From the NCBI GenBank assembly GCA_007126175.1, contig SLBU01000018.1, forward strand, positions 1-6,043: 6,043 bases of DNA, in the 5' to 3' direction. Below the pieces are notes generated by a model. That model worked only from the letters and a program-made list of their open reading frames with translations. It did no database searches and had not been told where the DNA came from. The stretch comes from Kiritimatiellia bacterium. Its GTDB lineage: Bacteria > Verrucomicrobiota > Kiritimatiellia > UBA8416. Position numbers and translations under genes: made by a program. Within the stretch, counting starts at the first letter, position 1; each line of letters starts with the position of its first letter. Below are positions 5,061 to 6,043 of the stretch, piece after piece.

Positions 5061-6043
5061 GGGGTAGGGGAAGGCCTGGGAGATTTCGTCGATGCGCGCG
5101 AGGGTTTGCTCGTCGAGGGAGATGTCAGCGGATTTGAGATTTTCGTCGAGTTGTTCGATGGAGGTTGCCCCGAAGATGACGGATCCGACAAATGCTTTTT
5201 GGCGGCACCAGGCCAGGGACAGTTGGGCGACGGTGATGGAGAGTTCCTGGGCGAGCGTCATGAGGCTTGCGACGGTTTGCAAGCTGCGTTCGTTGACAAA
5301 GCGGTGGGCCATTTTCTTTTGGCGCTCGCCCTCGCCCTTGAGGTATTGGGAGAAGCGGGCATTGTCGGGAATTTGGTCGCCGTTGTATTTACCGGAGCAT
5401 ACGCCGCCGCCCAGCGGGGAGTAGGGCAGGCAACTGAGGGATTCGCGCTTGCATATATCGGCCAGGGCATCCTCGAAGCGGCGGTTCACGATCGAGTAAT
5501 TGTTCTGGATGGTTTCATAGCGGCAGTAGCCGCCGGATTGGGCGACATGTTCGGCGGTCATCGTTCCCCAGGGGGACTCATTGCTGCTGCCAATGATGCG
5601 GACTTTGCCTTCATCAACCAATTCCGTGAGTACTTGTAGGGTTTCCTCATAGGGAAAATCGTGGTCAGCCCAGTGGGTCTGATACAGGTCAATGTAGTCG
5701 GTTTGGAGACGCCGCAGGCTGCCTTCAATGGCGATGCGGATGTTGCGGCGGTCGAGACCAGTGTTGCCGCCACGCAGGGGTGGGTTAAACCAGGTCTGGC
5801 TAGAGCCAGCCACTTTGGTGGCAATAATGACATGGCTGCGCTCCTTAGTTTTGAGCCACTTGCCCACAATTTCTTCGCTACGATGAATCCATTCCTCTTT
5901 GGGTGGTACAGGATAGATTTCGGCGGTATCGAAGAAGTTGATGCCTGCCTCCCAGCAGCGATCGAGGATTTCGAACGATTCCTGTTCGCTGTTCTTGGAG
6001 CCCATGGTCATAGTGCCCATACAAAGATCGGTAACCCAGATGG
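5052..6043 (-). CDS. NADP(H)-dependent aldo/keto reductase, Tas-like, 5' end outside the window
   Basis: This cytoplasmic (beta/alpha)8 enzyme should reduce aldehydes or ketones with NADPH; the natural substrate is unknown. Numbered from the internal ATG at 6020, the catalytic tetrad is D31, Y36, K69 and H116. The stretch AEIYPVPP (33-40) and the motifs DRRNIR, LQTDYIDLYQTHW, IGSSNES, IQNNYS and FGATSIEQL closely follow E. coli Tas. Cofactor-binding features are the N/Q pair after the TIQNNYS strand and the C-terminal GATS..QL..N. The ATG at 6020 is not the true start: the frame stays open to the window edge, with the in-frame residues IWVTDLC before it fitting the conserved VSTLGLGTM-type first strand. 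About ten residues are missing by comparison with Tas (346 aa). It faces the plus-strand row head-on, and no functional link to it is evident. Confidence 0.94.
   Translation of the reverse strand, partial: IWVTDLCMGTMTMGSKNSEQESFEILDRCWEAGINFFDTAEIYPVPPKEEWIHRSEEIVGKWLKTKERSHVIIATKVAGSSQTWFNPPLRGGNTGLDRRNIRIAIEGSLRRLQTDYIDLYQTHWADHDFPYEETLQVLTELVDEGKVRIIGSSNESPWGTMTAEHVAQSGGYCRYETIQNNYSIVNRRFEDALADICKRESLSCLPYSPLGGGVCSGKYNGDQIPDNARFSQYLKGEGERQKKMAHRFVNERSLQTVASLMTLAQELSITVAQLSLAWCRQKAFVGSVIFGATSIEQLDENLKSADISLDEQTLARIDEISQAFPYPLG

Noticed and set aside
5037..5639. Plus-strand open frame of 200 codons starting with GTG directly after the unknown gene.
   Set aside because: It is antisense to the well-supported reductase gene and its translation is a low-complexity Gly/Ala/Val-rich sequence of the kind that arises opposite such genes. 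No convincing ribosome binding site was seen.
1..6043. Mobile element, CRISPR array, toxin-antitoxin or defence system.
   Set aside because: No transposase, integrase, terminal inverted repeats, regularly spaced repeats or paired small toxin/antitoxin genes are visible.

Overview
The window holds six co-directional plus-strand genes in a tight row (13-5036) facing one minus-strand gene that leaves the right edge (5052-6043). The organism is a Gram-negative-type bacterium with a moderately GC-rich chromosome: it has a phosphoheptose isomerase for the inner-core heptose of lipopolysaccharide, an exported protein and NrdR. I cannot place it further. A PVC-group or similar lineage is only a guess from the style of the proteins. 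No phage, transposon, CRISPR, tRNA or rRNA signal is visible.

Left part (1-1370): gmhA has all four metal ligands known from the E. coli enzyme. It overlaps by ATGA with a gene for a 252-aa protein that has a signal peptide, looks beta-rich, and that I do not recognise. An eight-G run at the junction forms part of the second gene's ribosome binding site.

Middle (1379-3916): a soluble hybrid histidine kinase (PAS, HisKA, HATPase, receiver) starts 8 bases after the exported-protein gene. After a 105-base gap comes a protein of two receiver domains with no output domain. Its first receiver is canonical. The second has asparagine in place of the phospho-acceptor aspartate and has lost the conserved lysine. 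Together they look like a phosphorelay or protein-interaction module rather than a classical transcriptional two-component system.

Right part (3940-6043): nrdR, the ATP/dATP-sensing repressor of ribonucleotide reductase genes, overlaps by GTGA with a 214-aa gene of unknown function. That gene ends 15 bases from the convergent end of an aldo/keto reductase of the Tas type, whose first codons lie outside the window.

The short gaps and two stop-start overlaps suggest one or two transcription units running from gmhA to the unknown gene. The only gap long enough for an internal promoter is 3038-3142. Most of the window is recognisable housekeeping or signalling. The least explained parts are the degenerate receiver, the exported protein coupled to gmhA, and the unknown protein coupled to nrdR.
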